Positions 45,282 to 55,370 of a stretch of DNA of 64,000 bases are shown piece by piece. Origin of the DNA: Cylicocyclus nassatus (lineage: Eukaryota > Nematoda > Chromadorea > Rhabditida > Strongylidae); NCBI GenBank assembly GCA_958299035.1, contig CATQJL010000112.1, positions 43,652,833 through 43,716,832 of the forward strand. Reading direction: 5' to 3'. The notes below the pieces were generated by a model, which was given only the letters and a program-made list of their open reading frames with translations, was not told where the DNA came from and did no database searches. The translations under genes were made by a program, and so were the position numbers. Position 1 is the first letter of the stretch. Each line of letters opens with the position of its first letter.

Positions 45282-46789
45282 CATTTCCAAATTACTTTTG
45301 GTTTCTGAAACCAATCGGTCTCACTTTTGACGTCACTTATTTCCGAACGGTCAACTTCAGTATGTATGGTTAGTTCGTTGACCGCACGGACTGGACATCA
45401 CTGCGGAGCACGCGCCGCGAGGTAAAACGCTTGCTCCAGCAGAAATTCGCCATTCTACAAGCATGCCGCGACGATCCAGCAGCGCCGCGCATGGTCCGCA
45501 GCGTTTGAGTAGTCCGTGCGGTCAACGAATCGACGATGCACAAAATCATGTACACAGATCGGCGACAAAGACATTGCAAAAATCTGCGCTATGCCCTCTA
45601 TACCACAGGCCTTGTCAATCGCGACTTTCTATCCAGGCTGTAGGTCCAGTTGTTCCAGACGTTTTTACGACATGTAGGGAGTTTGACTGGTGTGTCCATT
45701 AGTTTGTTGATCAACTTCGTCACCTCGTAGACACTCTTAAATTCCAGAATAGTCAGGACTTCATGTTGCTCATACACTGTTCCAATTGCCGATCACATTT
45801 TGAAGGATTGTAGTCGAGCCGCAGAGCAAAAGCAAAATTCTTTCATTTGTTCAGTGGTTCACTTTCTGTACAGACTGACATATAAAGTTAAACAAAAAAG
45901 AGTTGGCTTTTTTATAATCCAGAGAACTCTTGTAGTGCTGCAGCGCAGGCTGAGCTTGTTTTACTGAAGATTTTTTCTTATCCCAGATTTTTTTAGCCTT
46001 CCCACTTTTTAGTCTCTGATTTTGGCCCTTTGATGATATCTCAATCAGCGGTATCGCGTTGGAGGGGTGGATCTTCATCCAGAAATTTCCAGCTTCGCTG
46101 CCGTTGCTGCATGCATCAGCACCTGCTGCTGGATCAATGTCTTTCAAATCGTTTGCTGCTTCGCTTAAATGTCACTTCCCAGATGAGGAGTAGAGGTCCA
46201 GAATTGATTTGATTATGCTTTAGCCTCTGTGCACCAAGGTTGCTACCGCAGATTTGGCTGGAGATTGTAAGTTCTACTTTCTTGTTGAAGATGTTTGCGT
46301 ATGATAGTCCATGATAGTACTGCGAAATATTGAGTGTCTGATGTTGTGGCCTTCAAAATTGTCCGAATCCTCAATAATTTGGTCATTTGCTTTTATACAT
46401 AGAAATGAGACAGCACCTCCAAGTGTTCACTTCCTTGTGCCAAATCTGCAGGCTGAGGAGTACTCCGCTGCCATCTTTAAAGTATCTCCTTGAAAGTCTG
46501 TTCAGGTGACGCGTGATATCGTAATTACTGTTTGTAATGTCGCTAAAAAGATATTGACTCTGTATAAAGTCATGATGTGCCCTTGTTTTTTAAGTTTATG
46601 ATTTAAAGCGTTTGTGTTATGACTGAAGCAGTAGTATATCTCGAAGCGCTTATAAGGGCAAACGATCTTTTCACTAATCCTGCTGCGGTCGGTGTAAACA
46701 GCTGGCGCAGTCAACAGAAATGCATTGGAAGTCTCACTTCTTGATCCAGGCGTGGAGGATTTTTTTATCAATCTTTTTTCTGAGGACAA
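45282..46789 (-). pseudogene. decayed protein-coding region, family unrecognised
   Basis: Descending on the minus strand, successive protein-like fragments occupy different frames. They are 46502-46789 (IVCPYKRFEIYYCFSHNTNA), 46383-46530 (RRYFKDGSGVLLSLQIWHKE), 46274-46440 (ANDQIIEDSDNFEGHNIRHS), 46134-46255 (GSNLGAQRLKHNQINSGPLL), 45851-46165 (GNFWMKIHPSNAIPLIEISS and SSLDYKKANSFLFNF), 45598-45792 (ILEFKSVYEVTKLINKLMDT) and 45282-45622 (EISDVKSETDWFQKPKVIWK). The last ends at a good donor, G|GTAAGA. Composition and the head-to-tail order suggest one ancestral protein of more than 400 residues broken by frameshifts and stops, although some breaks could be introns. A MITE interrupts the last fragment. 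I could not name the family. Confidence 0.45.
45378..45525. mobile_element. 148 bp GC-rich MITE inside the decayed coding region
   Basis: TTCGTTGACCGCACGGACT (45374-45392) and AGTCCGTGCGGTCAACGAA (45511-45529) are perfect 19 bp inverted repeats. A CG on each side (45376-45377, 45526-45527) is the only possible duplication. Removing 150 bp restores an open minus-strand frame running HDFVHRRF then ELTIHTEVDRSE. Confidence 0.75.
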
Positions 46790-47326
46790 GAACAGTAATT
46801 GCCATGGAGTTAAAGCTCAAAGTTGAAAGTTTCTGATGAAGCGTAGTCATTTCTTTTCAGTTTCAAGGTGACACAATGCCGAATGTCACACATGTTTACG
46901 CAATTGATTGATATCAACATTTTAGTTGCTTGATGCTATCATTGAAAACACGCACCTATCACCACTTTGATTTGTATGTTTCCAGGTTCGGAACAATTTG
47001 GAAGAAACCAGAAAAGAAGCAATTATGATGATTGATGGACTACCGATAACCATATCACTGTGACAACCAATGGTTTAAATCCTATAGTGAGAATCTGATT
47101 GTAATTCGCAACACTGGACTGACTCTCATGTAGTTTTTTGTGCATGGACTTCATGGACTTTCGAATGAACATTTATTGCGCAGCTGTTACAATTTTCGGT
47201 CAACAACCAAGCATAGATATATCACGGATATAACAAAGGACGATGATATTAGCAGATGTCAGCACACATGACGTTATGAAGATATAAGTAAAATGATTAA
47301 ATAATGCAACTAGAATCTTAGGCTGG
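46790..47326. other. no supported gene
   Basis: No frame or repeat of note. Confidence 0.4.
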
Positions 47327-47960
47327 GTTCATACTGATTCCCATGTTCTGGAACTGTTCCCGCACAGTTCTCGCACTGTGCTGGAACTGTGCGGGAACTG
47401 TGCGGGAACAGTTCCAGAACTGTGCTGCATGCGCTGCAGCCGCCCCGCACCTTTTGAACGGCGGGAGTTGGAGAATTTTGACCGTGCTCAACGGTTTTTC
47501 TTTCGAACTTCTCTCATTTTGGCCTTATTCCTCCACCCTGCTTCCATTTTTGATCAGCCGAACTTCGAAACTCGAAGCGGGGTAGAAGAATGAGCGCATT
47601 TCTGCTCTGCGTATGCAACAAAACGAGTGTTCTTGGGTTCGTCCATTCTCTCTTGATTTTGGTTTTGATTTTTGCTCGTGTTTTTTGCTCAAGACAACTT
47701 CATTTTTCCAGGAAGCGGCTGCTAGTTTCCATAGCCATCTGCCACGAATTAGGGAGTAGGAGCAATTCTGAAATTTCATGAATTCGGACTTGTCTCTTGC
47801 TTTTGATGATTTTGGGCGTTCTCAGCCTCTTTCCTTCTTCCACATCGTTGCTTCTTCGTCCTTTCTTCTACCCCGCCTATCCTAGTGATGAGAAAAGTTG
47901 CGAACTTGAAGCGGGGTTGAGGAGTGCACGCTGTTCTGCTCCATGTACCCGGGAAGATGG
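47327..47960 (+). repeat. complex repeat with GGAACTGTGCGGGAAC motif and inverted modules
   Basis: 47343-47430 holds overlapping inverted copies of GTTCTGGAACTGTTCCCGC. Then follows the block shared with 42590-42800. GAACTTCGAAACTCGAAGCG GGGTAGAAG (47559-47588) also faces CTTCTACCCCGCCTATC (47864-47880). It begins TTA-GGCTGGGTTCATACTG, similar to the Harbinger-type end at 60491, but no right end was identified. Confidence 0.5.
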
Positions 47961-48235
47961 ACCTTCGTGCGAGTAATAGTAAAAGGTTGCGATTGTCAAA
48001 CAACTCAGCTTTACCTTGTCAAACTTCTCGTGAAGTTTCGAACTTTTTTGGAAGTGATGCAAACACAAAAACGGTCATCATTATTAATTATGAGCTCTTA
48101 CAGTCCGTATCAGCTATCTCGAGCGAGGACGATTCGTTCCGGCTTGAGCCTGATCTGCTGACCTTCGCAAGCTTTTTGAGCAAAAAACTCGAAGCAATTG
48201 ATCATGCGAACGAAAGAATGGTACAGAATCGATAA
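47924..48235 (+). CDS. possible coding fragment, unrecognised
   Basis: A 103-codon plus-strand frame whose second half is distinctly protein-like: TVIIINYELLQSVSAISSED, then SFRLEPDLLTFASFLSKKLE, then AIDHANERMVQNR before the stop. The first 35 codons overlap the complex repeat and are probably not coding; translation may start or splice in near 48020. No domain recognised. Alternatives are a transposon-derived fragment or a chance frame. Confidence 0.35.
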   Translation: MHAVLLHVPGKMDLRASNSKRLRLSNNSALPCQTSREVSNFFGSDANTKTVIIINYELLQSVSAISSEDDSFRLEPDLLTFASFLSKKLEAIDHANERMVQNR

Positions 48236-48435
48236 TTGCCAGGAGTCTAATACGTACGCCTACGACACGTCAGTTGACACGTAGAGCGTTCATGTAAACA
48301 AGCGCTGCAGGGGAAACCACTGGATGGGCGATAGGACGTCGCCGTTCCTCCCACTTTTCCATATTCCGAAGCGCAGATCTTGCTTCAGAAGCAACTATTT
48401 TCTTTCGAACTTCGAAAGTGGCTTACAAGGTAATA

Positions 48436-49293
48436 TTAGGTTGTTCCATAAGTTCGTAGTGTTTTTATTTTCGTACCCATATCTTTGAGGAGCGGTTGAT
48501 TTGCGGCGGAATGCATATATCGTTTGGAAGGGCTGATTGTGCTCTTTGAAATACATCTACTGATTTCGGTGGAAAGTTGATTCACTCGGATCTCGCAGCT
48601 GCCAAAGATGGAAATCTTGAAAGGCAAAAGGGAGCAATTTCGGCATTTGCGCCTTTTTTGTTATGAAAAGAAGCGTTTTTGCACAGATTTTTGTGTCGAT
48701 TATGTAACGTGACGTTTATTCATCAATATAAGACAAAAAAGAATTGGATTGATACAAAAGAGCAGGAGCTGAGCAGGATGTCCCTGAACAAGACTTTCCG
48801 GGAGACGGGCAGGACGTCCTGCACTGAAAATTGCTGGACAAGTAGGCGACGGCCAACCACACCATAAGCAATCCAAGTGCACGGCTCAAACTAGGTCCTA
48901 CCGCAGAACAAATCTAGTGAGTTTTTCTGCATGACGAAACATGGCCTCATACGGCAAACGTCGTCAAAACTCTCCTGCACGATTCGACTGGAAGGTACTT
49001 CAGTACCCAAAATGCTCTGCAAACCTCGCTCTACCAGATTATCATTTGCTCCGCTCTCTGGCAATTTTCATGAATTGTGCATGTCTTGATTTCAGTAAGC
49101 AACTTGAGCGCCGGTTAGATGACTTTCTTGGGACCCGGCGCGCTGCCGTTTGAAAAATTGAGGTTGAGGAGCTAACAAGAATGTGCCAAAAGGTTGTGCG
49201 CTACAACCAGGAATATAATTTTGAGTGATTTTTACTGTAAATTGATGATTTTGTTGGTTTATAAAAACGCTACGAACTTATGGAACGACCTAA
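48436..49293 (+). mobile_element. degenerate mariner element, internally deleted
   Basis: The left end TTAGGTTGTTCCATAAGTTC and right end GAACTTATGGAACGACCTAA are inverted over about 30 bp, with TA at 48434-48435 and 49294-49295. At 858 bp it is shorter than the roughly 1.3 kb of complete mariner elements. It retains the C-terminal part of a mariner transposase (48941-49228) but most of the centre is missing. Confidence 0.93.
48941..49228 (+). pseudogene. mariner transposase C-terminal remnant
   Basis: The frame reads WKVLQYPKCSANLALPDYHL then LRSLAIFMNC, matching the mariner pattern W-x-x-L-x-(H/Y)-P..SxxLAPxDYHLFRSL around the third catalytic Asp of the DD34D triad; that Asp is present (PDYH). 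Downstream LERRLDDFLGTRRA corresponds to the conserved L..FF.S region. After a stop at 49151-49153 the same frame continues KIEVEELTRMCQKVVRYNQE to 49228, matching the usual GI..LP.RWQKVV..NG.Y ending. The N-terminal helix-turn-helix and the first two catalytic Asp residues are not found, so it is inactive. Confidence 0.88.
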
Positions 49294-49479
49294 TATTTAG
49301 AAAGAGATGTATACACATGGTTAAAGCCGTTATCAAGCGTGGGGTGTGGCACGCCAGACCTGAAGGGTCGTAATGAGGAATGGGAGAGAAAGGAGAGGGT
49401 GTTGTCGAGGTGAAATTGATGTTAGCGCAAACATGATATTCGTCAACAATGTCAGCCAGGCTTCACATTGGTGTTTTAA

Positions 49480-49847
49480 AGGCAGTATCCAGGCAAATCT
49501 GGGCGCATGGGTTTTTCGCCCGGAAATTGATGAGGGGGTCCTAACTAAGGCACTGCCCAACAGGCACCGCAAATTGTTTATTCATGGCTGAGGAATCCGT
49601 CTCCGAAAAGCCGGCGCCTTGGCCGTGACCCGTAACCAAAAAACGACTTCGCTCATCTTAACACTACGTTCGCGCTGGGACCCATCCTAAGTGTTACGGT
49701 CACGGCGCAGCCGCGGAGTATTTGAGCATGGATTTCTCAGCCGTGAATGAATTATTTGCATTGCGGTTTGAGCAGAGCCTTAGCTAGAACCTTCTCATCA
49801 GTTTTCAGGGAAAAACTCACATGCCCAAATTTGCCTGGACACTTCCT
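49480..49847. mobile_element. TTAA-target foldback MITE, copy 8 of 9
   Basis: The left end AGGCAGTATCCAGGCAAATC and right end AATTTGCCTGGACACTTCCT are inverted and flanked by TTAA (49476-49479) and TTGA (49848-49851). Its centre differs from the other copies and contains GC-rich arms near 49600-49720. Confidence 0.85.
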
Positions 49848-50174
49848 TTGACCTATTAACGTACGTACAGTAAGCACATTATAAGAGAGTCGCAAAAGCA
49901 TAAGAGCATCATTTTCGTGATGAGCATGTCAATTAACCGCTGTGGACCAAGTTTCGGCGATGCTGAGGTTTCCAAATGTTACGCCACTAAAGTAAGATGG
50001 TCATTTTCAAAGATGTTAGCTTTGTTTCAAAGATGAACTAACTACTTCTTTCTGCATTCAATGCAAAGTACTACTACTTTTTGCTCACGAGGAATCCCAT
50101 TTCAGATAAACTTTGAACTATGGAATTAAGAACAAGTCAGAATCTCGTTTGTCCCTTTTTCGCTTTTATTATCC

Positions 50175-50543
50175 TTGGAACCTGTAGGCTCCGTCGTTCA
50201 AAAAATTGTTTATGATTGTTTACAAAACAATCCTGCATTTCGTAAATGTCCACAAAACCTTCCCACATCGAAAGCATTGAGCAAAATCACGCCGTCCCAC
50301 ATCGCCGCCACACAAAATCAGGCGTTATCGTCAATGGGTCAAAGCCATGCTGGTCATGGCTCAACGTGGAAGCAAGTGAGCATGTCTGCGAGGGTCAGGT
50401 ATACGAAAGATGAGAATGGGCTTGCGATGTACCTGGAGGACCTACTACCTTCCATTGCCAAAATCGACAAGGGTCCATTTTACCAGCCACTGACTTTGAT
50501 AAGAATTCTATACAATAAATTAGGAAATTGGATGGATCAATGA
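50175..50543 (+). CDS. possible coding fragment, unrecognised
   Basis: An open frame of 122 codons without a good ATG at its start (first internal Met about residue 54). The second half is protein-like: VRYTKDENGLAMYLEDLLPS, then IAKIDKGPFYQPLTLIRILY and NKLGNWMDQ before the stop. An AATAAA lies at 50514-50519, just inside the end. No family recognised. It could be a last exon or a remnant; the neighbouring 50.6-51.0 kb segment is GC-rich and not clearly coding. Confidence 0.3.
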   Translation: MEPVGSVVQKIVYDCLQNNPAFRKCPQNLPTSKALSKITPSHIAATQNQALSSMGQSHAGHGSTWKQVSMSARVRYTKDENGLAMYLEDLLPSIAKIDKGPFYQPLTLIRILYNKLGNWMDQ

Positions 50544-50985
50544 GTTTTGCGCTAAAGAAAACGTCTGCAGAAGCGGCAGCCGGCATAGAATCTGCTACCG
50601 GTTGCAAAAGTTAAAGTCGTGACGCTCCATAATTTTGAGTGACGTGAATGACCGAGTCTCGAGCAGCTTTACAGTGTTTGCAAGAAGCAATGAGGCATCT
50701 ATTCATGCGTTTTACCGCTTTCAAAGTAGGTACCACCGAGGTACTCTCAACCTGTATGTCCTCCTCAACATGATGTGGATTAGTGAGGCGCCGCCTCGCT
50801 TCGGGCTTGCGCCACGTTGCGGGCGCATTGTCTGGCGTGGCGCCAAAAACAACGTGGCCCGGCTTTCCCACGATTTTCTTGTCGCCACATCACGCCGAAT
50901 GGTCCCTGCAGACTCACCAATCACGTCTTTTTGACATACGGGTTGACAGCGAGGGTAGACAGGAAACGAATCACAGTCTTTTTCA
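50544..50985. other. GC-rich flank of hAT-type element
   Basis: GC-rich patch with overlapping frames on both strands and a local hairpin around GCGCCACGTTG / CAACGTGG(C) (50809-50860). No gene supported. Confidence 0.3.
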
Positions 50986-50993
50986 ACCCGGAG

Positions 50994-53194
50994 CATAGGT
51001 GCGATAAGGTGAGAATGACTCTTCCAGGGTGAAGGGGGGTCACAGTGGTCGCAGCCCCTCCAGGGTGAAGGGTATTTTACTAGGTAGCGAAATTATAAAA
51101 TGTTGACCGGGGGGGGGGGACCATGGTGTTCTGTCATCATTTTTCCTAGTCAAAGTTTATGATTTCAATTCCTTGCCATCACTGGTTGTCATTCTGAAAT
51201 GTGAACCGATGTGCTGCTGGATTAGCACACAATTATATTTCTGACCAGCACCTGTATTTTTTTACATTTCCGTTTCTTTTTTTACATCACCCTGCCTATT
51301 TTTGAAATTGCCGCAGAAGATGTGCATGCGAGAAGATTTGTTTCTGAAAGAGTTAGACAATTTTTAAGCATTTACGATTTTTGTAGTGTAGTACTAGGTC
51401 GTTTTTGTATGTTTGATATATCATATTGTTCACAAGTTTCTTTGTTATGGCTGTTTATCGAATCGATAAGCAGCTAGCCTGGCTAAGGCATCCTGGCGTG
51501 CCCCTAGGTTACACGCTGTGAGAGAGTAAGGTTGAGACAGTGAGAGGGGGCGGGGTTGACCTCATACAGTTGCGCTACGCTATGGCTGCCATGAGCTAGG
51601 TAGTGTGATATCTGCATTGACCAAGTTTGGTCACTCGTCTTGCCTTTTCTTTTTCCAATCTTGTCATCTATATTGCCTTGATTCTATTCATTTGTGCCTT
51701 GTGCCTTTGTTTTCATGGTTTCAAAAAGAAATCAGTTTGCACATAAATCTTTATTGTGCTACGGTGTTTGTTAATCACATATACGGTCGGATTCGACCGT
51801 GAATATCTATCAATCGTTCTCTCGTATAATTTATTATACGTACACGTCGTGAAGAAACCGACTTTTTTTGAAAAAAGAAATTCGTAATTTTTGTAGATGA
51901 ACAGCAACGCCAGCAAGAGAAATTTTTTTAGCTATCTTGTCCTCCGCTTTTAGAGCATACATAGTTTGCCTGGAATCTGTCCAAAAAAGTGCCAGGTAAT
52001 GATGAGGGTAGTGATTTCTGATATTTACGAATTTTAAGATGAAAAAAATCCGTAACTTTTGAAGATAAAGAGATAGTACATGGAGATGGTCAATATTGGA
52101 ACAGCCTCTCCTTCGCTTTCAAAAAATATATACTTTGCCTGGGATTCATTACAAAAAGTGCCTGGGTGAAGGGTGGGTGAGACTTTTATAATGGGAGTGC
52201 TCAAATGGAGGCTTTTTAACCATTATGACACCCCAGGCAAAGTATATATTTTCTGAAAGCGGAGGACGAGACGGCTCCAAGTGACTATCTCGGCGTAAAA
52301 GATGTTCGTCTACAAAAGTTACGAATTTTTTTTTTATGCTAAAAACTTAAAAATCTTTAGAAATCACTAGGACACCCTTCGCCCAGGCACTCTCAGACAT
52401 GTCATATACTTTCTAAAAGCGGAGGACGAGGCGGTCTCGATGGTCACTATTTACTTGTACAAGTTGTTCATCTACAAAAGTTATGAATTTGAGTCAGAAA
52501 CTCGAAAATCCCCAAAAATCACTAGGCACACCCTTCACCGCACTTTCTTGAACGGATCTCAGACAGGCTGTAAACTTTCTGAAAGCGGAGGACAAGACGG
52601 TTTCAATGATATTTATATCGGCGTACAAGATGTTTATCTACAAAATTTATGAATTTTTTAATGTTAAAAACTCGAAAATCTATAGAAATCACTGAGCACG
52701 CCCTCCACCCAAACAGTTTTTTGGAGGATCTCAGACATACTATTTAACATCTGAAGACGGAGGACAAGGCGATTTCGATGGTCCACTATCTATTCCTTGT
52801 ACCAGCTATTCATCTACAGAATATATGATTTTTTTTAATGTTGAAAACTCGTAAGTGTCCAAAAATCACTAAGCACACCTTTCATTAGGTACTTCTATGA
52901 ACGAACTCTAGACAAACAATTTATTCCTTGAAACCAGATGGGAACGTTGTGGGAACTTTCCTCGCTGACTTGCTGTGCAGCTACAGAAGCTACTATTTTT
53001 CCTCCTGGAAGTACATGAATACCTATAAATCTTCTTCCTCCTTTCCGATGCACAAACGATTCCCGTACAAATATCTCGTTTGCTCAACCTTACCTCACTG
53101 TTGATTTTTTCTCAACTTTTGGTGAAGGGGGTCACCTTGGTCCCGGCTCAGGGGTGAAAGGGGGTGAGCAAATTCTCACACTATCGCACCTATG
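50994..53194. mobile_element. hAT-type non-autonomous element, 2.2 kb
   Basis: The left end CATAGGTGCGATAAGGTGAG and right end CTCACACTATCGCACCTATG are inverted. Inside them, CCAGGGTGAAGGGGGGTCAC at the left faces GGTGAAGGGGGTCACC-type sequence at the right. Flanking 8-mers ACCCGGAG (50986-50993) and ACCCAGAG (53195-53202) match at seven of eight positions, as expected of hAT insertion. The interior has no transposase; it is dominated by the repeat array at 51850-52910. Confidence 0.8.
51850..52910. repeat. head-to-head array of ~165 bp units
   Basis: Four plus-oriented units are marked by AGCGGAGGAC(A/G)AG at about 52257, 52418, 52583 and 52755 (spacing 161-172 bp). Each continues with TCATCTACAAAAGTTATGAA-like sequence and AAATCACTA. 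Two minus-oriented units precede them (TTGTCCTCCGCTTTT at 51939, CTCTCCTTCGCTTTC at 52109). The switch point is near 52170-52240, with CTTTGCCTGGGATTC and CCCCAGGCAAAG facing each other. Confidence 0.85.
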
Positions 53195-53202
53195 ACCCAG
53201 AG

Positions 53203-55220
53203 TAGGCGAAACATTAGAAGTAAAAGTGGAGCAGCGCTTCCGCACTTCCACTGGCTCAGCGAAATATGTCAGAATGGAGAGGCGCAAACGTCATAGCGGC
53301 GCGAATCGTTGCAAAGCGGACTCCCACCAGTTCAATTTCCGCCTAAACTGAGTTGAAACTTGCTATAGAGTCGCGCCTATTTGCTGGTACGTTATGTTAC
53401 AAACAAAAGACAAACTTCTCGGTACAAAGAGATTGCACTTCTTGACCAAACTTTACAACTAAACCACGTAAGAAGTAAAAGATGAAAATCAAGACTACGG
53501 AAAGCAACACGCTATCGAGGCGATAACTCATGCAATATGTGGATTTCGTCATATTCGCACGAATGGGCTGTATTATGGTAAACTTATGAGCTAGATTTGA
53601 GTGAAGTTTCATCCATTTCATCATCTACGCAACAAATATTTTGTCAAAATGAAGCAAAAAACTACATTCCTCTTCCAAAGTAAAATCCCGTTAGAAGAGA
53701 CGTTAGCAGTGCATATCTACAACGAAGAACTCTACTTGATCACAACTACTGCAATCGTTATGAAGCTCCACGTTCCTAACAATAAACAACAAAGTTTGAA
53801 TCATTAGCAGCAAGCATATAAGTCTAAACCAGACTCGGATTACCCTATTCAACTGAGCCGCCGATTCCACAAAGTATCGGAGATCAAGATACGTTGATAA
53901 GTTGTCAAAACATCGACCCTTAGCGGAAGAAAGACGAAAGAGTACTTACGTATCCAATGATGATGAGGTGATTTCAAAAAAAAGTACTCCATAACCATTA
54001 GAAACTCTTCAGATTTGGGAAAAGACGGAAAGAGAATTCAGAAATTATAAAAATAATGACGTAATTAGAAAACTATTCTTAACCTATCACATATGCTCTA
54101 CACTTAGCGAGGAGAAACGAAGAGAAACGCGCGCATAACCGCTGAGCGGCCGAACTGATCAGATAGATGTGCAGGCGCGCGCTATGGGACCGACTCAGTT
54201 TCCCGCTATTTGACGATTTTAACTCACAATCAAATTCTCTATATATTAAATCTGATCAAACGTTAAACACCAAATGGTGTGATGTGGGTCGACGAATGTG
54301 TTGTGAATGTGATTGAATGAATGTGATTCCATCGTGTACGATCTGCTTCAAAGTTTTCCATATGTATTTCATACTTTGTATGTATTGCAATATTTATATG
54401 TCAAATTGGTTTATATTTTATTTAATGTTATTCTAATTTAATTTTTAATTAAGTTTTTTTTGAATTTATGTTTTTTTAGTTTTTTTTTTATTTTAATTTT
54501 AAATTTTTAAGTGTATTTTCCCTTTTTCAATTTGTTCGTTTCATTTTTAGTTGTTTTTTAGGTCCTCGCTCCATTATCTTAGAGAGATAGTCGATTTTCT
54601 GTCGGTACCATCGAAGTTGCGTACCAAGATCATCAAATCTTTGCCCAACGCTGAAGTGTTTCTCATCTAAAAAATGCCTAGCTGTTGGATCAAAGTTGTT
54701 GTGATATTTCTTACAATAGCAAAATAAATACATCTATAACAAATCATCTTGTTTGGAATGAAAAACACAAATCTACTAAAAGTAGGTTGACTAACCTATC
54801 TGCTTTAAACCTAGCTATAGTTTGAAAGTTCTACTCTTAAACGATGATAGTAACTTTAGTACTGGTGTCGGCATTTGCCATCGTGAACTGATCATGGTGA
54901 GCTTATATTATATTAACAAAGCGTGTATACCGTGTTCCTTCCTGTATATGAAGTTTGTGTTTTATGCGTGGGTGTGCGTGGGTGAGGCTGCGGGTATGTG
55001 GTGGATTAAAGTGTGTAGGGTGAATAACTACTACATCAAACACTTTAAAGTTTCGTAACAAAATTCTACTGGACAAAAGCAAATGAACCTCTGTAACTTG
55101 CACACAGGATACACATGCATAACACAATTTCTTATGGATAATTCATATAGCAAATACATATGAGCAAAGTATAGATCTACTAAAATTTCAGCATTCCCAA
55201 TAATCTGCTGGAAAGCAAAA
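53203..55220. other. no supported gene
   Basis: A minus-strand 75-codon frame (53397-53624) has one hydrophobic segment (SVLLSVVLIFIFYFLRGLVV) and could be a membrane-protein exon, but has no other support. A T-rich tract lies at 54415-54560. Confidence 0.35.
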
Positions 55221-55370
55221 TCCTGTACATGTTTCTGTAGATCGACTAATTTCTGTGAATCAACTATCTGAAATGAACATATTCCTAATCAACTAATACC
55301 TGTGAACGAACATGATCCTGTATATCAGTACGATCTTGTGAACCAACGAATTCTTGTGAATCAAGTATAT
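55221..55370. repeat. degenerate ~18 bp minisatellite
   Basis: About eight or nine diverged units of the form CCTGTGAATCAACTAAT follow one another (for example TTCTGTGAATCAACTAT, CCTGTGAACGAACATGAT, CTTGTGAACCAACGAATT, CTTGTGAATCAAGTATAT). Confidence 0.7.
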
